This document shows positions 1 to 6,514 of a DNA stretch of 8,580 nucleotides, piece by piece. Positions within the stretch are counted from its first letter, which is position 1. The number at the start of each line of letters is the position of its first letter. This stretch comes from Arthrobacter sp. GTDB lineage: Bacteria; Actinomycetota; Actinomycetes; Actinomycetales; Micrococcaceae. Under the pieces are notes generated by a model, which was not told the DNA's origin, made no database searches, and saw nothing but the letters and a program-made list of their open reading frames with translations. The DNA is taken from NCBI GenBank assembly GCA_030146405.1, contig JASLBS010000029.1, positions 1 to 8,580 on the forward strand, read 5' to 3'. Position numbers and translations under genes: made by a program.

Positions 1-111
1 CATCGGATGTCCGCGTGGAAGAGTGGACAGGGTGGGAGAGAACAGCGGGCGGCAGGCGAGCATGGATCCAGGGCAACCGGCAGCGGGAAGAACGCCGCGC
101 GACGGATCAAT

Positions 112-118
112 GAGGGAG
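112..118 (+). promoter_or_regulatory. Shine-Dalgarno site that fixes the start of the first DUF202 gene
   Basis: GAGGGAG lies 5 nt before the ATG at 124. The reading frame is open further upstream, to an ATG at position 7, but that upstream part (Gly/Arg-rich, no hydrophobic stretch, nothing family-like) has no comparable ribosome site. I therefore place the start at 124. No convincing -10/-35 pair is visible in bases 1-111. Confidence 0.6.
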
Positions 119-123
119 CAGGA

Positions 124-492
124 ATGAGCAGTCCCGACCGCCGCTTCCCGAGGAGCGTCTACTCCCGGGGCTCCGAACCCGACGCACGCTTCTCCCTCGC
201 CAACGAGCGCACCTTCCTGGCCTGGATCAGGACGTCGCTGGCACTGCTCGCCGCCGGAGTGGCCCTCGAGACATTGGGACTCGGGCTCGAGCCGGGCCTC
301 CGTCTCGCCGCGTCGATCCTGTTGATCGTCGTGGGCATCCTGACGCCCGTGCAGGCATGGGTCGGCTGGATGCGCACCGAGCGTGCGCTGCGTCTCGACA
401 CTCCGTTGCCGTCCGCGAACCTGGCGCTCCCGCTCGGCGTCGCCGTGATCATCGCGGGCGTGCTCGTCCTCCTCGGGGTCGTCCTCGCGTGA
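124..492 (+). CDS. DUF202 (YidH-type) small membrane protein
   Basis: This is a 122-residue integral membrane protein of the DUF202 family, whose biochemical function is unknown. The family signature is clear: residues 27-37 read NERTFLAWIRT, running directly into the first membrane helix (about 36-54). A second helix follows at about 58-80 and a third at about 99-121, giving the usual three-helix layout and normal length. The basic stretch around residues 82-90 (WMRTERALR) separates helices 2 and 3 and is probably cytoplasmic. The start at 124 is supported by GAGGGAG 5 nt upstream; the frame is open to position 7 but that extension looks non-coding. The stop codon overlaps the GTG start of the next gene, a second DUF202 protein, so the two are almost certainly co-translated and may form a hetero-oligomer (inference). 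Confidence 0.88.
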   Translation: MSSPDRRFPRSVYSRGSEPDARFSLANERTFLAWIRTSLALLAAGVALETLGLGLEPGLRLAASILLIVVGILTPVQAWVGWMRTERALRLDTPLPSANLALPLGVAVIIAGVLVLLGVVLA

Positions 493-863
493 GCGGGGTC
501 GGTGGTCCCGACGACGACGCCCCCGCCGCCCGCGGATCGCGCCCCTTCGACGTCGGCCTGCAACCCGAACGGACGGCGCTCGCCTGGCGCCGTACGGCCC
601 TGGCGCTGGTGGTCGGCGCCGTCGTGGGGATCCGGGTGCTGCCCGCCCTGCTGGGACCGTGGGCGCTGCTCCCGGCCGGGGCGGGCATCGTGCTGGCCGT
701 CACTCTCCTCGTCGCCTCGCACCGCCGCTACCTGAGGCAGCACGAATTGCTCACCACGGCCACCAGCGCAAGGATCGTTCTCTCCGACGGCCGGCTTCCG
801 GGGCTCGTGGCAGCGACGGTGCTCCTCGGCGGCGCCGCCTGCCTCGTCGTCGTGCTGCGGTAG
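489..863 (+). CDS. DUF202 family membrane protein, second of a tandem pair
   Basis: This is a 124-residue protein starting at a GTG that overlaps the TGA of the preceding gene (GTGA, 489-492), a typical translational coupling arrangement. Residues 25-36 read QPERTALAWRRT, a recognisable but altered DUF202 motif: Leu/Ala replace the Phe/Leu of the first copy, and a second Arg replaces the Ile. Three hydrophobic segments at about 37-56, 60-76 and 105-122 predict three transmembrane helices, with a basic loop (HRRYLRQHE) at 78-86. The first about 20 residues are Gly/Asp/Ala-rich and probably a disordered cytoplasmic tail. The frame is open upstream to an ATG at 357, but that start would overlap the first DUF202 gene by 136 bp and add Arg-rich non-family sequence. 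Function is unknown. The gene ends 28 bp from the convergent glucosidase gene. Confidence 0.82.
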   Translation: MSGVGGPDDDAPAARGSRPFDVGLQPERTALAWRRTALALVVGAVVGIRVLPALLGPWALLPAGAGIVLAVTLLVASHRRYLRQHELLTTATSARIVLSDGRLPGLVAATVLLGGAACLVVVLR

Positions 864-891
864 GTGGGCGAGCGCCGTCAGCCGTTGGTGA

Positions 892-2559
892 TCAGGACCT
901 CATCACCCATGCGGCAGTATCGGGGGGCAGCAGGCCCTCGGGGGTCAGGGGCGACGACGTCAGGACCACCTCCCCGCGGGGGACGCGGACCGGTTCCTCG
1001 CCCATCGCCACCGCCACCAGGAAGTGCCCGCCGCGCTCGCAGATCAGCAGGTTCCCGTCCTCGACGCGCCAGGAACCGATGTCCTCGGGAGAGAGGACGC
1101 CCTCCCGGATCAGTCGCTTCCGCACGTCGAGGGCGGTGGTGACGAGGCGGAGCGCGGAGGCGTCGTCGTCCGCCTGCCGCTCGATCGACCACGCATCCCA
1201 GGACGCCGGCGTCGGCAGCCACGGCTCGACCGTGCTTGCCGGGGAGAAACCGTACGTACCGTTGGCCGACACGGTCCACGGTAGCGGGACACGCGCACCA
1301 TCGCGGCAGACGCCGCCGCGACTCCACATCGGATCGACCCGTGCCTCGAGCGGGATGTCCACCTCGGGCAGGCCGAGCTCCTGGCCCTGGTAGAGGTAGG
1401 CGCCGCCGGGTAGCCCGAGGATGGTGAGCATGCCCGCACGTGCCCGGAGCGCACCGCGCTCGCCACCGCCGAAGCGCGTGACGGAGCGGGGCACGTCGTG
1501 GTTCTCCAGTGACCACGCCGGCGTCGCGCCGTGGATCCGGTGGGCGTCGTCGAGCGCGGCGCCCGCCGCCGCCCAGGCTGCGGCATCCCAGCCCAGCTTC
1601 ACGAAGCCGTAGGCGAAGGTCTGGTGCAGCTCGTCGGGCCGGGTGAAACGGGCGGCGCGGTGGGGCTCGAGGTTCACCTCACCCACGAGGATCCGCGGCG
1701 ACGAGTAGGACTCGGCGATGCTGCGCCACCGCCGGTACACGCCGTGCAGCTCCTCCTGGTCCGTGACGTGCGGATTGAAGCGGAGCCCCTTGACCACGGC
1801 TGCCGGGTCCTTGGTATCGGGCAGCCCTTCGGCCTTGAACAGTCCGTGGGCCACGTCCACGCGGAGGCCGTCCACGCCACGATCGAACCAGAAGCGCAGC
1901 ACGTCCTCGAAGAAGTCGCTCACCGCCGGGTTGCGCCAGTTCCAGTCCGGTTGCGCCGAGGCGAAGATGTGCAGGTACCACTGCTGGTCGGTCTTTGAAT
2001 CGGGCGCCACCCGCGTCCACATGGAACCACCGAAGGAGCCCTGCCAGTTGTTCGGCGGGGTGTCGGCGTCGGGCCCGTCCTCGAAGTGGAACAGGGCGCG
2101 TTCCGGGGAACCGGGGCCTGCGGCGACGGCGGCTCGGAACAGGGGGTGCTGGTCCGAGCAGTGGTTCGCGGCCAGGTCCATGAAGACCCGCAGGCCGAGA
2201 GCGTGCGCTGCGGACAGGACGTCGTCGAACTGTTCGAGGGTGCCGAACAGGGGATCGACGCCGCAGTAGTCGCTGACGTCGTAGCCCTGGTCCACCTGGG
2301 GTGAGGGCTGGAAGGGCGTGATCCAGAGCCCGTCCACGCCCAGGGACGCGATGTAGGGGAGGTGGGTGAGCAGCCCCGCCAGGTCGCCCACGCCGTCGCC
2401 GTCCCCGTCCGCGAAGGAGCGCGGGTACACCTGGTAGATGACGGCGTCCTGCCACCAGCGGGCACGCTGCTGGTCGGTCTCCTGCTCGGAGGCCGCGGGA
2501 AGCGACGCCGGCACGCGAAGGCGAGTAGAAGCCGGGGATGCCGGCGGCACGGTGGACAT
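892..2559 (-). CDS. GH13 family alpha-glucosidase (oligo-1,6-glucosidase / maltase type)
   Basis: This is a 555-residue, probably cytoplasmic (no signal peptide) exo-acting enzyme that releases glucose from alpha-linked gluco-oligosaccharides such as maltose or isomaltose. All four conserved GH13 regions are present: region I DLAANH (128-133), region II GLRVDVAH (231-238) with nucleophile Asp235, region III GEV with acid/base Glu294, and region IV ENHD (352-355) with transition-state stabiliser Asp355. The Asp/Gly repeat DGDGDGVGD (51-59) matches the metal-binding loop of oligo-1,6-glucosidases. NNWQGSFGGSMW (170-181) is a typical alpha-glucosidase stretch, and the C-terminal third holds YLYQGQELGLPE and the RDGARVPLPW motif common in actinobacterial enzymes. 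Val236 directly after the nucleophile is the residue associated with alpha-1,6 activity in isomaltases, where maltases have Thr, so isomaltose-type substrates are plausible. The ribosome site is weak. No sugar transporter or dedicated regulator is adjacent. It is probably the last gene of a three-gene leftward cluster. Confidence 0.93.
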   Translation of the reverse strand: MSTVPPASPASTRLRVPASLPAASEQETDQQRARWWQDAVIYQVYPRSFADGDGDGVGDLAGLLTHLPYIASLGVDGLWITPFQPSPQVDQGYDVSDYCGVDPLFGTLEQFDDVLSAAHALGLRVFMDLAANHCSDQHPLFRAAVAAGPGSPERALFHFEDGPDADTPPNNWQGSFGGSMWTRVAPDSKTDQQWYLHIFASAQPDWNWRNPAVSDFFEDVLRFWFDRGVDGLRVDVAHGLFKAEGLPDTKDPAAVVKGLRFNPHVTDQEELHGVYRRWRSIAESYSSPRILVGEVNLEPHRAARFTRPDELHQTFAYGFVKLGWDAAAWAAAGAALDDAHRIHGATPAWSLENHDVPRSVTRFGGGERGALRARAGMLTILGLPGGAYLYQGQELGLPEVDIPLEARVDPMWSRGGVCRDGARVPLPWTVSANGTYGFSPASTVEPWLPTPASWDAWSIERQADDDASALRLVTTALDVRKRLIREGVLSPEDIGSWRVEDGNLLICERGGHFLVAVAMGEEPVRVPRGEVVLTSSPLTPEGLLPPDTAAWVMRS

Positions 2560-2600
2560 GATTCCAGCCTAGAGGGGCGGGACTGCGGGGATGGATCCCG

Positions 2601-3209
2601 TTACGTGGGAGCGAACCTGCCGCGCGCATAGAGGACGATGATGCCCAGCATGGCGAGCCCCACCAGCACGGCCGATACCTCCGCCGCACGAGCGATGCCG
2701 AGGGCGCCCACCACCAGACCCGCGGCACCGAGCACTGCCACGACACTTCCGAGCAGGTAGAACATCCGCTCCCCGAAGGCCCACGCGAAGGGGAGGAAAT
2801 GCACGCCCACGACGGCGGCGATGAGCGCCGGCCTGAGCTCACTCGCTCCGGCATCGGTCAACGCCCGTGACCCGAGGTCGATGAGTACTACCTCACCGGC
2901 GACACAGGTTATGTAGACCACAACGGCGACCGGGCGCGGACGGACCAGCGGCCCGAGCGCCACCGGCCGGATGAAGAGCAGCACCACCGCAGTGAGGGCC
3001 AGTGCGCTGCCGAGAACCCAGGCGAGGAGGGAGATGACGGTGCCGAGGGGAGCGGAGTAGCTGGTGATGAACACCATCCCGCCGACCAGGCCCACCACAC
3101 CACCCCACCGCCGTGGGTCCATCAGCACCGGGGGCTCGGTCACCCCCGGCCCGGGTCGGCGGGGTTCCCCCGGTTCCATCGGACTCTCCACCGGCATCGA
3201 TCCCGCCAT
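2601..3209 (-). CDS. hypothetical six-helix membrane protein
   Basis: This 202-residue protein belongs to no family I recognise with confidence. The first about 33 residues are Pro/Gly/Glu-rich and probably a disordered cytoplasmic tail. The rest is strongly hydrophobic, with six likely membrane helices at about 35-53, 56-80, 91-112, 124-143, 147-169 and 174-196. The stretch VHFLPFAWAFGERMFY (135-150) between or at helices 4 and 5 carries most of the aromatic and charged residues and is the best candidate for a conserved motif. The start is well supported by AAAGGAG 4 nt before the ATG. The gene lies 25 bp downstream of the CPBP protease gene and 41 bp upstream of the glucosidase gene on the same strand, so the three are probably co-transcribed, although a functional link to glucoside breakdown is not evident. 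Confidence 0.75.
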   Translation of the reverse strand: MAGSMPVESPMEPGEPRRPGPGVTEPPVLMDPRRWGGVVGLVGGMVFITSYSAPLGTVISLLAWVLGSALALTAVVLLFIRPVALGPLVRPRPVAVVVYITCVAGEVVLIDLGSRALTDAGASELRPALIAAVVGVHFLPFAWAFGERMFYLLGSVVAVLGAAGLVVGALGIARAAEVSAVLVGLAMLGIIVLYARGRFAPT

Positions 3210-3234
3210 GGGTGCTCCTTTCCGTAGTGTCCGC

Positions 3235-3945
3235 TCAGACGGTCGTCAGGACGATGAGGATCACGAAGGCGTTGTTCGCCGCGTGCAGGAGGATCGGCGC
3301 CCAGATGTTCCGATGGAACCGCCGGAGGAGTGCCAGTGCGACCCCGAGAGCGAACAGGTAGGCGAAGGTCAGAGGGACCACGTGGACGGCAGCGAAGAGC
3401 AGCGCCGAGAGGACGATCGCGATCACGGGGCGGAAGCGTCGCGAGAGGCCCTCGAGGAAGGCTCCTCGGAACAGGACCTCCTCCCACAGCGGGGTCAGCA
3501 CGGCGATGATCAGCACGCAGACGAGGACGAGCGGGGTGGGGAGCGTGGCGATGTCGTCCAGGGGATCGTCCCTCGCTCCTGCGGAGCCCAGGTCCAGGCC
3601 GGCCCAGGCCAAGAGGCCGAGGACGAGAAGCTGGAAGAAGGCACCTGCGAGGATTGCGACGGGTATCTGCCAGAAGAGGTGGAACATGCGGGGTGTCAGG
3701 CGCCGAAAGCCGAGATCCCAGGCCCTGAGGGAGTTCCTCCGGATGAGGTGCACGTAGAGGGCGAGCATCGCGGCGACGGTGACACCACCGAGCACCACGG
3801 GGAGCACCGCCTCGAGGGTGAAGTCGACGAGCCCCGACAGCCCGAGGCCGAGGACCACTCCGGCCGCGGTTCCGACGTACAGGACGACGAACATCAGGGC
3901 CCAGGCAGCCTGCCCGAGCGTCACCGATCCCCCGTGAGACACCAT
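3235..3945 (-). CDS. CPBP family intramembrane glutamic endopeptidase (CAAX/Abi type)
   Basis: This is a 236-residue polytopic membrane protein of the CPBP (Rce1/Abi) family; members are intramembrane proteases or scaffold proteins. The catalytic motifs are intact near the C-terminus: EEVLFR at 155-160 (Glu155, Glu156, Arg160), His188 in AAVHVVPLTFAY, and HAANN at 221-225 (His221, Asn225). About six to eight hydrophobic segments are visible, starting at about 13-36, 45-68, 90-116, 137-153, 172-190, 193-207 and 212-234. I chose the ATG at 3945 because the protein then begins just before the first helix. An in-frame ATG at 4011 would add 22 polar residues with no better ribosome site, so the start is uncertain. 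It is the first gene of the leftward cluster and is divergent from the padR gene. Bacterial CPBP proteins act in peptide maturation, bacteriocin immunity or signalling; the substrate here is unknown. Confidence 0.87.
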   Translation of the reverse strand: MVSHGGSVTLGQAAWALMFVVLYVGTAAGVVLGLGLSGLVDFTLEAVLPVVLGGVTVAAMLALYVHLIRRNSLRAWDLGFRRLTPRMFHLFWQIPVAILAGAFFQLLVLGLLAWAGLDLGSAGARDDPLDDIATLPTPLVLVCVLIIAVLTPLWEEVLFRGAFLEGLSRRFRPVIAIVLSALLFAAVHVVPLTFAYLFALGVALALLRRFHRNIWAPILLHAANNAFVILIVLTTV

Positions 3946-3985
3946 GCGCTCAGTCTGCCATTTCCGCGTGGGAGACCTGTTGAAG

Positions 3986-4007
3986 GGAGCGGCTCCTCGT
4001 ATCGAGG
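3986..4007. repeat. two overlapping short palindromes in the CPBP/padR divergent region
   Basis: GGAGC-G-GCTCC (3986-3996) and CCTCG-TAT-CGAGG (3995-4007) are perfect 5-bp inverted repeats that share two bases. They lie upstream of the favoured CPBP start (3945) and of padR. They could be operator sites, or alternative hairpins in the CPBP leader RNA. If CPBP instead starts at 4011 they are coding. Short GC-rich palindromes also arise by chance in such DNA. Confidence 0.35.
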
Positions 4008-4069
4008 GCATTCTGCCGTCATCGACAGGAACACTAGACAGACTCTCTGAGTAGGTGGACTATGTACTC

Positions 4070-4459
4070 ATGAATGTCGTCACCGAACCCAGCGAATGGC
4101 TTCGCGGTGTCCTCGGGATCTGCGTACTCCGCATCGTGGCGCACGCGCCCACCTATGGCTACGCGATCGCGACCGAGCTTGCCGCGGCAGGATTCGGGGA
4201 CATCAAGGGTGGCACGTTGTACCCGCTGCTCGCGCGGCTCGAGAAGAACGGTCTTGTCACCGTCGATTGGCGGACAGGTGAGGGCGGGCCGGGCAGGAAG
4301 TACTTCACCCTCACCGACCTCGGCCGCGGCGAGTTGGAGCAGGGCCTCGACCAGTGGCGCGCTTTCTCTGCCCGGGTCAGCGGGCATCTCGCGGCCGGCG
4401 ATTCCGACACCGAAGAACATTCGACCGTCACCTCTACCTCTTCAAGGATCACGCCATGA
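4070..4459 (+). CDS. PadR family transcriptional regulator
   Basis: This 129-residue DNA-binding protein has the PadR winged-helix fold. Diagnostic stretches are APTYGYAIATEL (26-37), GGTLYPLLARLEKNGLV (47-63; the recognition helix and start of the wing) and GPGRKYFTLTDLGRGEL (73-89). The C-terminal helix (about 85-101) is the usual dimerisation arm, and the last about 25 residues are Ser/Thr-rich and probably disordered. This is a short, PadR-s1-like version with only one C-terminal helix. Start choice: the ATG at 4070 has AGGTGG 11 nt upstream; an in-frame GTG at 4055 would add five residues but has no clear ribosome site. The stop overlaps the ATG of the next gene (ATGA, 4456-4459), a membrane protein with a HAAS-like domain. 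PadR regulators of this type commonly repress their own operon, and the partner may modulate activity at the membrane (inference). Confidence 0.9.
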   Translation: MNVVTEPSEWLRGVLGICVLRIVAHAPTYGYAIATELAAAGFGDIKGGTLYPLLARLEKNGLVTVDWRTGEGGPGRKYFTLTDLGRGELEQGLDQWRAFSARVSGHLAAGDSDTEEHSTVTSTSSRITP

Positions 4460-5226
4460 ACATCGAATCGAGTCACCCTGTTCTTCCCGAAGTGTGGGAC
4501 CGTCCCTTCGTGAAAGCGCATCGGAAGTGGTGCAGTGACTTCGTCATCGAACTGCGGTTGCAGGATCAGTCGGGCCCGGTGATCGGGGAGCGGCTGGCCG
4601 AGATCGAGGGCCACTGCACCGAGACGGGTGAGAGTCCCGAGGAGGGATTCGGCAGCGCCCGCGACTACGCCCGGCAGGTCGCGGACCTCGGTGAGCCGGA
4701 ACCGGACTCGGGTGTGTGGAGGATCACGCTGCTGTGTGCTGCGCAAGCACTTGCCCTCCTGGTGGGAAGTGCAGCGCTCAACTCCTGGGCGCGGGATGAA
4801 CCGGTTACGTACAACGTGATCCAGGCACTCTGCTTGGTGTTGTTCCTGGCGGTCCTTCTGGCCTTACCCAAATTCCTGCCGTCGATAGTGCGGCACCCCA
4901 TGGTGTTCGGTGCGTTATTGATTGCCGCGGTCCTCACGGCTGTCGGTTCCGCTGTTGCCGGTCGATGGGGACTGCCGGTACTGCTGGGGTTGCCGGCACC
5001 CGCGGTTTCCATCGCGCTTTTCCTCGTGGTGCTGGTCCTGTCCTACCTCCAACACCGGGAACTTGCCGGCACCGTTGACGATGGCCGGGTGACGTCCCCG
5101 CTCCAGTCGTCCGTACCTCTCGAGACGTCACCGTCAAGAGCCTCCCGCTGGACGGTGCTCGTGCCGGTGGTCGCCGTCCCTGTCTCGTACTGCCTGCTGG
5201 CGGCATTCGTCTTCGCGTTCGCGTAG
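4456..5226 (+). CDS. PadR-coupled membrane protein with N-terminal HAAS-like domain
   Basis: This 256-residue protein has a soluble N-terminal region (about 1-88) and about five membrane helices (about 90-110, 118-136, 146-168, 171-197, 230-255). The N-terminal part contains helices around WCSDFVIELRL (25-35), VIGERLAEIEGHC (42-54) and GSARDYARQVADL (66-78), the pattern of the HAAS signalling domain (DUF1700/DUF1129-like), which is known to occur next to PadR regulators. The start is the ATG overlapping the padR stop, with AAGGA 7 nt upstream; the longer open frame from 4354 is only overlap with padR. Translational coupling to padR argues for a shared job, plausibly sensing membrane state and relaying it to PadR. 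A polar loop of about 25 residues, rich in Ser/Thr (about 205-228), precedes the last helix. Assignment of the HAAS domain is by pattern and context, so moderate. Confidence 0.75.
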   Translation: MNIESSHPVLPEVWDRPFVKAHRKWCSDFVIELRLQDQSGPVIGERLAEIEGHCTETGESPEEGFGSARDYARQVADLGEPEPDSGVWRITLLCAAQALALLVGSAALNSWARDEPVTYNVIQALCLVLFLAVLLALPKFLPSIVRHPMVFGALLIAAVLTAVGSAVAGRWGLPVLLGLPAPAVSIALFLVVLVLSYLQHRELAGTVDDGRVTSPLQSSVPLETSPSRASRWTVLVPVVAVPVSYCLLAAFVFAFA

Positions 5227-5305
5227 CCCACTCTGTGCACCCTCCATGGCGAAGGGCTTCCTGCCCAGGCGAGAGGAGGACCACCGACGCGACGGGATCG
5301 TGGGC

Positions 5306-6337
5306 CTACCCCCGTGGTGTCGTGGTTGCCCGCACGATGAGCTCCGGAGGTAGCAGGACGCTGGACGGTATCTCTCCCGCGAGTTGCCCCAACAACGCCT
5401 CGACGCTCAGACGTCCCATCGCCTGAAGATCTGACCGCACCGAGGTCAGGGGAACCGGAAGGGTGGCCGCGAAATCGAGGTCGTTGTATCCGACCAGTGC
5501 CACGCCGCTGCCCAACTCTTTCCCCGCATCACGGATGGCACCCATCGCACCCAGCGCCAGTACGTCATGGACGGCGAACACGGCGGTGGGCGGGTCGGGA
5601 AGTCTCATCAGGCGCTCAGCCGCAAGCATGCCCGACTGCGTGGTGAATGCCGAGTCCATCACGAAGGATTCGGACACCGGATAGCCTGCAGCCTCGAATG
5701 CCCTACGGAACCCGAGGGTCCGCTCCCGTCCCGTACTCGCGAGCTGATCACCGGCAATGACGCCGACCCTCCGGTGCCCGATGTTCAAGAGGTGTTCGGC
5801 TGCGAGCTGGCCACCTCGGTAGTCATCCGTCGAGACGGAGGGGTGGCCCTCGAGTGTCCGCATGACGAGGACGTAGGGAACGCCCCTGGTCCGCAGCTCA
5901 TGAGCCGCGGTGTCACCGACGTGCGAGTCGCCGATGATGACACCGTCGATCCTTCGCGAAAGCATCGCGTCCAGGCGCGCCCGGCGGTGCTCGGGGTCGT
6001 CCAGGGTGTTCGCGACGACGGTTCCGTAACCGGCAGCGCTGGCACCGGCATCGATGCTCTCGTAGATGGTAGCGAGCACGAGATCCGTGAGTCGGGGTAC
6101 CAGCACTCCGATCAGCCGCGAGCTTCCGGTCCGGAGGCCTGCCGCTCCGACGTCACGCCGGTATCCGAGGACGCCCGCGAGCTCGCGGACGCGCCGCACG
6201 GTGTCAGCACCGATGCCGGAAGGGTTGTCACTCAGGGCGCGCGACGCCGTGGAGACGTGCACCTGCGCGTGGCGCGCGACGGTCGCCAGGGTGACGGGGC
6301 GTACGCGTGGCAACCGCGCGCCGGGATCATTCTTCAT
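5306..6337 (-). CDS. LacI family transcriptional regulator (probable repressor of the divergent amidase operon)
   Basis: This is a 343-residue protein of usual LacI length. The N-terminal helix-turn-helix is VTLATVARHAQVHVSTASRALS (15-36), with recognition helix STASRALS (29-36). The hinge contains LRTGSSRLIGVLVP (68-81), where Leu68 matches the residue that intercalates into the operator centre. The periplasmic-binding-protein-like effector domain follows (about 75-335), including RRIDGVIIG, GHRRVGVIAG, RTLGFRRAFEAAG, TAVFAVHD and VALVGYNDLDFA. The start at 6337 places the helix-turn-helix at the normal distance; the open frame to 6529 is intergenic and carries the promoter and operators. 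The ribosome site is weak (CGGGG). It is divergent from the M20 amidase gene, and two LacI-like palindromes lie between them, so it very likely regulates that operon and itself. The effector is unknown; LacI proteins usually bind sugars or nucleobases. Confidence 0.93.
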   Translation of the reverse strand: MKNDPGARLPRVRPVTLATVARHAQVHVSTASRALSDNPSGIGADTVRRVRELAGVLGYRRDVGAAGLRTGSSRLIGVLVPRLTDLVLATIYESIDAGASAAGYGTVVANTLDDPEHRRARLDAMLSRRIDGVIIGDSHVGDTAAHELRTRGVPYVLVMRTLEGHPSVSTDDYRGGQLAAEHLLNIGHRRVGVIAGDQLASTGRERTLGFRRAFEAAGYPVSESFVMDSAFTTQSGMLAAERLMRLPDPPTAVFAVHDVLALGAMGAIRDAGKELGSGVALVGYNDLDFAATLPVPLTSVRSDLQAMGRLSVEALLGQLAGEIPSSVLLPPELIVRATTTPRG

Positions 6338-6390
6338 TGCCCCGAGTCTAGGGCTGCCCTGGCCCTGTGCGCTGCCCTGACCGTGTGTCA

Positions 6391-6404
6391 CGCAAAGGTT
6401 TGCG
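6391..6404. promoter_or_regulatory. LacI-type operator O1 at the lacI start point
   Basis: CGCAAA-GG-TTTGCG is a perfect 6-bp inverted repeat around a 2-bp centre, with the size and GCAA/TTGC arms typical of LacI/PurR family operators. It begins right after the candidate -10 of the lacI promoter on the minus strand, so a bound repressor would cover the transcription start (autoregulation, inference). Confidence 0.72.
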
Positions 6405-6434
6405 CTGGTACGCCGGATCACGAGGTTTTCACAA
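6405..6434 (-). promoter_or_regulatory. candidate lacI promoter
   Basis: On the minus strand, TTGTGA (6434-6429) and TACCAG (6410-6405) are separated by 18 bp and resemble sigma70-type -35 and -10 boxes. The -10 match is modest. The predicted start point falls inside operator O1, which is the main support for this placement. Confidence 0.4.
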
Positions 6435-6444
6435 CGAGGAAACA

Positions 6445-6473
6445 TTGACGAAACCGGCCCCCCGTAGTGTGAT
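6445..6473 (+). promoter_or_regulatory. candidate promoter of the amidase-DUF5058 operon
   Basis: TTGACG (6445-6450) is a near-perfect -35 box, followed after exactly 17 bp by TGTGAT (6468-6473) as a -10. The predicted start is near 6480, leaving a leader of about 65 nt that contains operator O2. It is back to back with the candidate lacI promoter. Confidence 0.5.
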
Positions 6474-6483
6474 GTACACCATA

Positions 6484-6509
6484 CTTCCGCGGCGGATGCT
6501 TCTGCGGCG
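6484..6509 (+). repeat. pair of 11-bp direct repeats in the amidase leader
   Basis: CTTCCGCGGCG (6484-6494) and CTTCTGCGGCG (6499-6509) differ at one base and are spaced 15 bp start to start. They lie between the predicted transcription start and operator O2. They could bind a second regulator, or be a chance local duplication in GC-rich DNA. Confidence 0.45.
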
Positions 6510-6514
6510 TAACA

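Noticed and set aside
864..891. bidirectional terminator in the 28-bp gap between convergent genes
   Set aside because: No inverted repeat or T-tract is visible. Any terminator must lie within the coding ends or depend on Rho.
2588..2599. GGGAT-GG-ATCCC palindrome upstream of the glucosidase
   Set aside because: The 2-bp loop is too tight for a hairpin. With no partner site or visible promoter, it is as likely chance as operator.
1679..2854. 391-codon minus-strand open frame overlapping the glucosidase and membrane-protein genes
   Set aside because: It is an out-of-frame shadow, extremely rich in Arg, Pro, Gly and Ser. It spans two well-supported genes in another frame.
3064..4050. 328-codon plus-strand open frame opposite the CPBP gene
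   Set aside because: Its composition is very rich in Glu/Asp/Gly/His, the typical antisense signature of a hydrophobic membrane protein. The CPBP catalytic motifs lie on the other strand.
4055..4069. GTG start and leaderless TATGTA -10 for padR
   Set aside because: The GTG at 4055 lacks a ribosome site. TATGTA (4061-4066) is only 3 nt from the ATG and lacks a properly spaced -35, so neither is supported over the ATG at 4070.
5227..5305. possible terminator between the convergent HAAS-like and lacI genes (GGGC-TTCCT-GCCC at 5254-5266)
   Set aside because: The stem is only 4 bp and no T-run follows on either strand, so an intrinsic terminator is not supported.
5567..6448. 293-codon plus-strand open frame opposite lacI
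   Set aside because: It is antisense to an intact LacI protein, has no domain-like pattern, and runs into the regulatory region.
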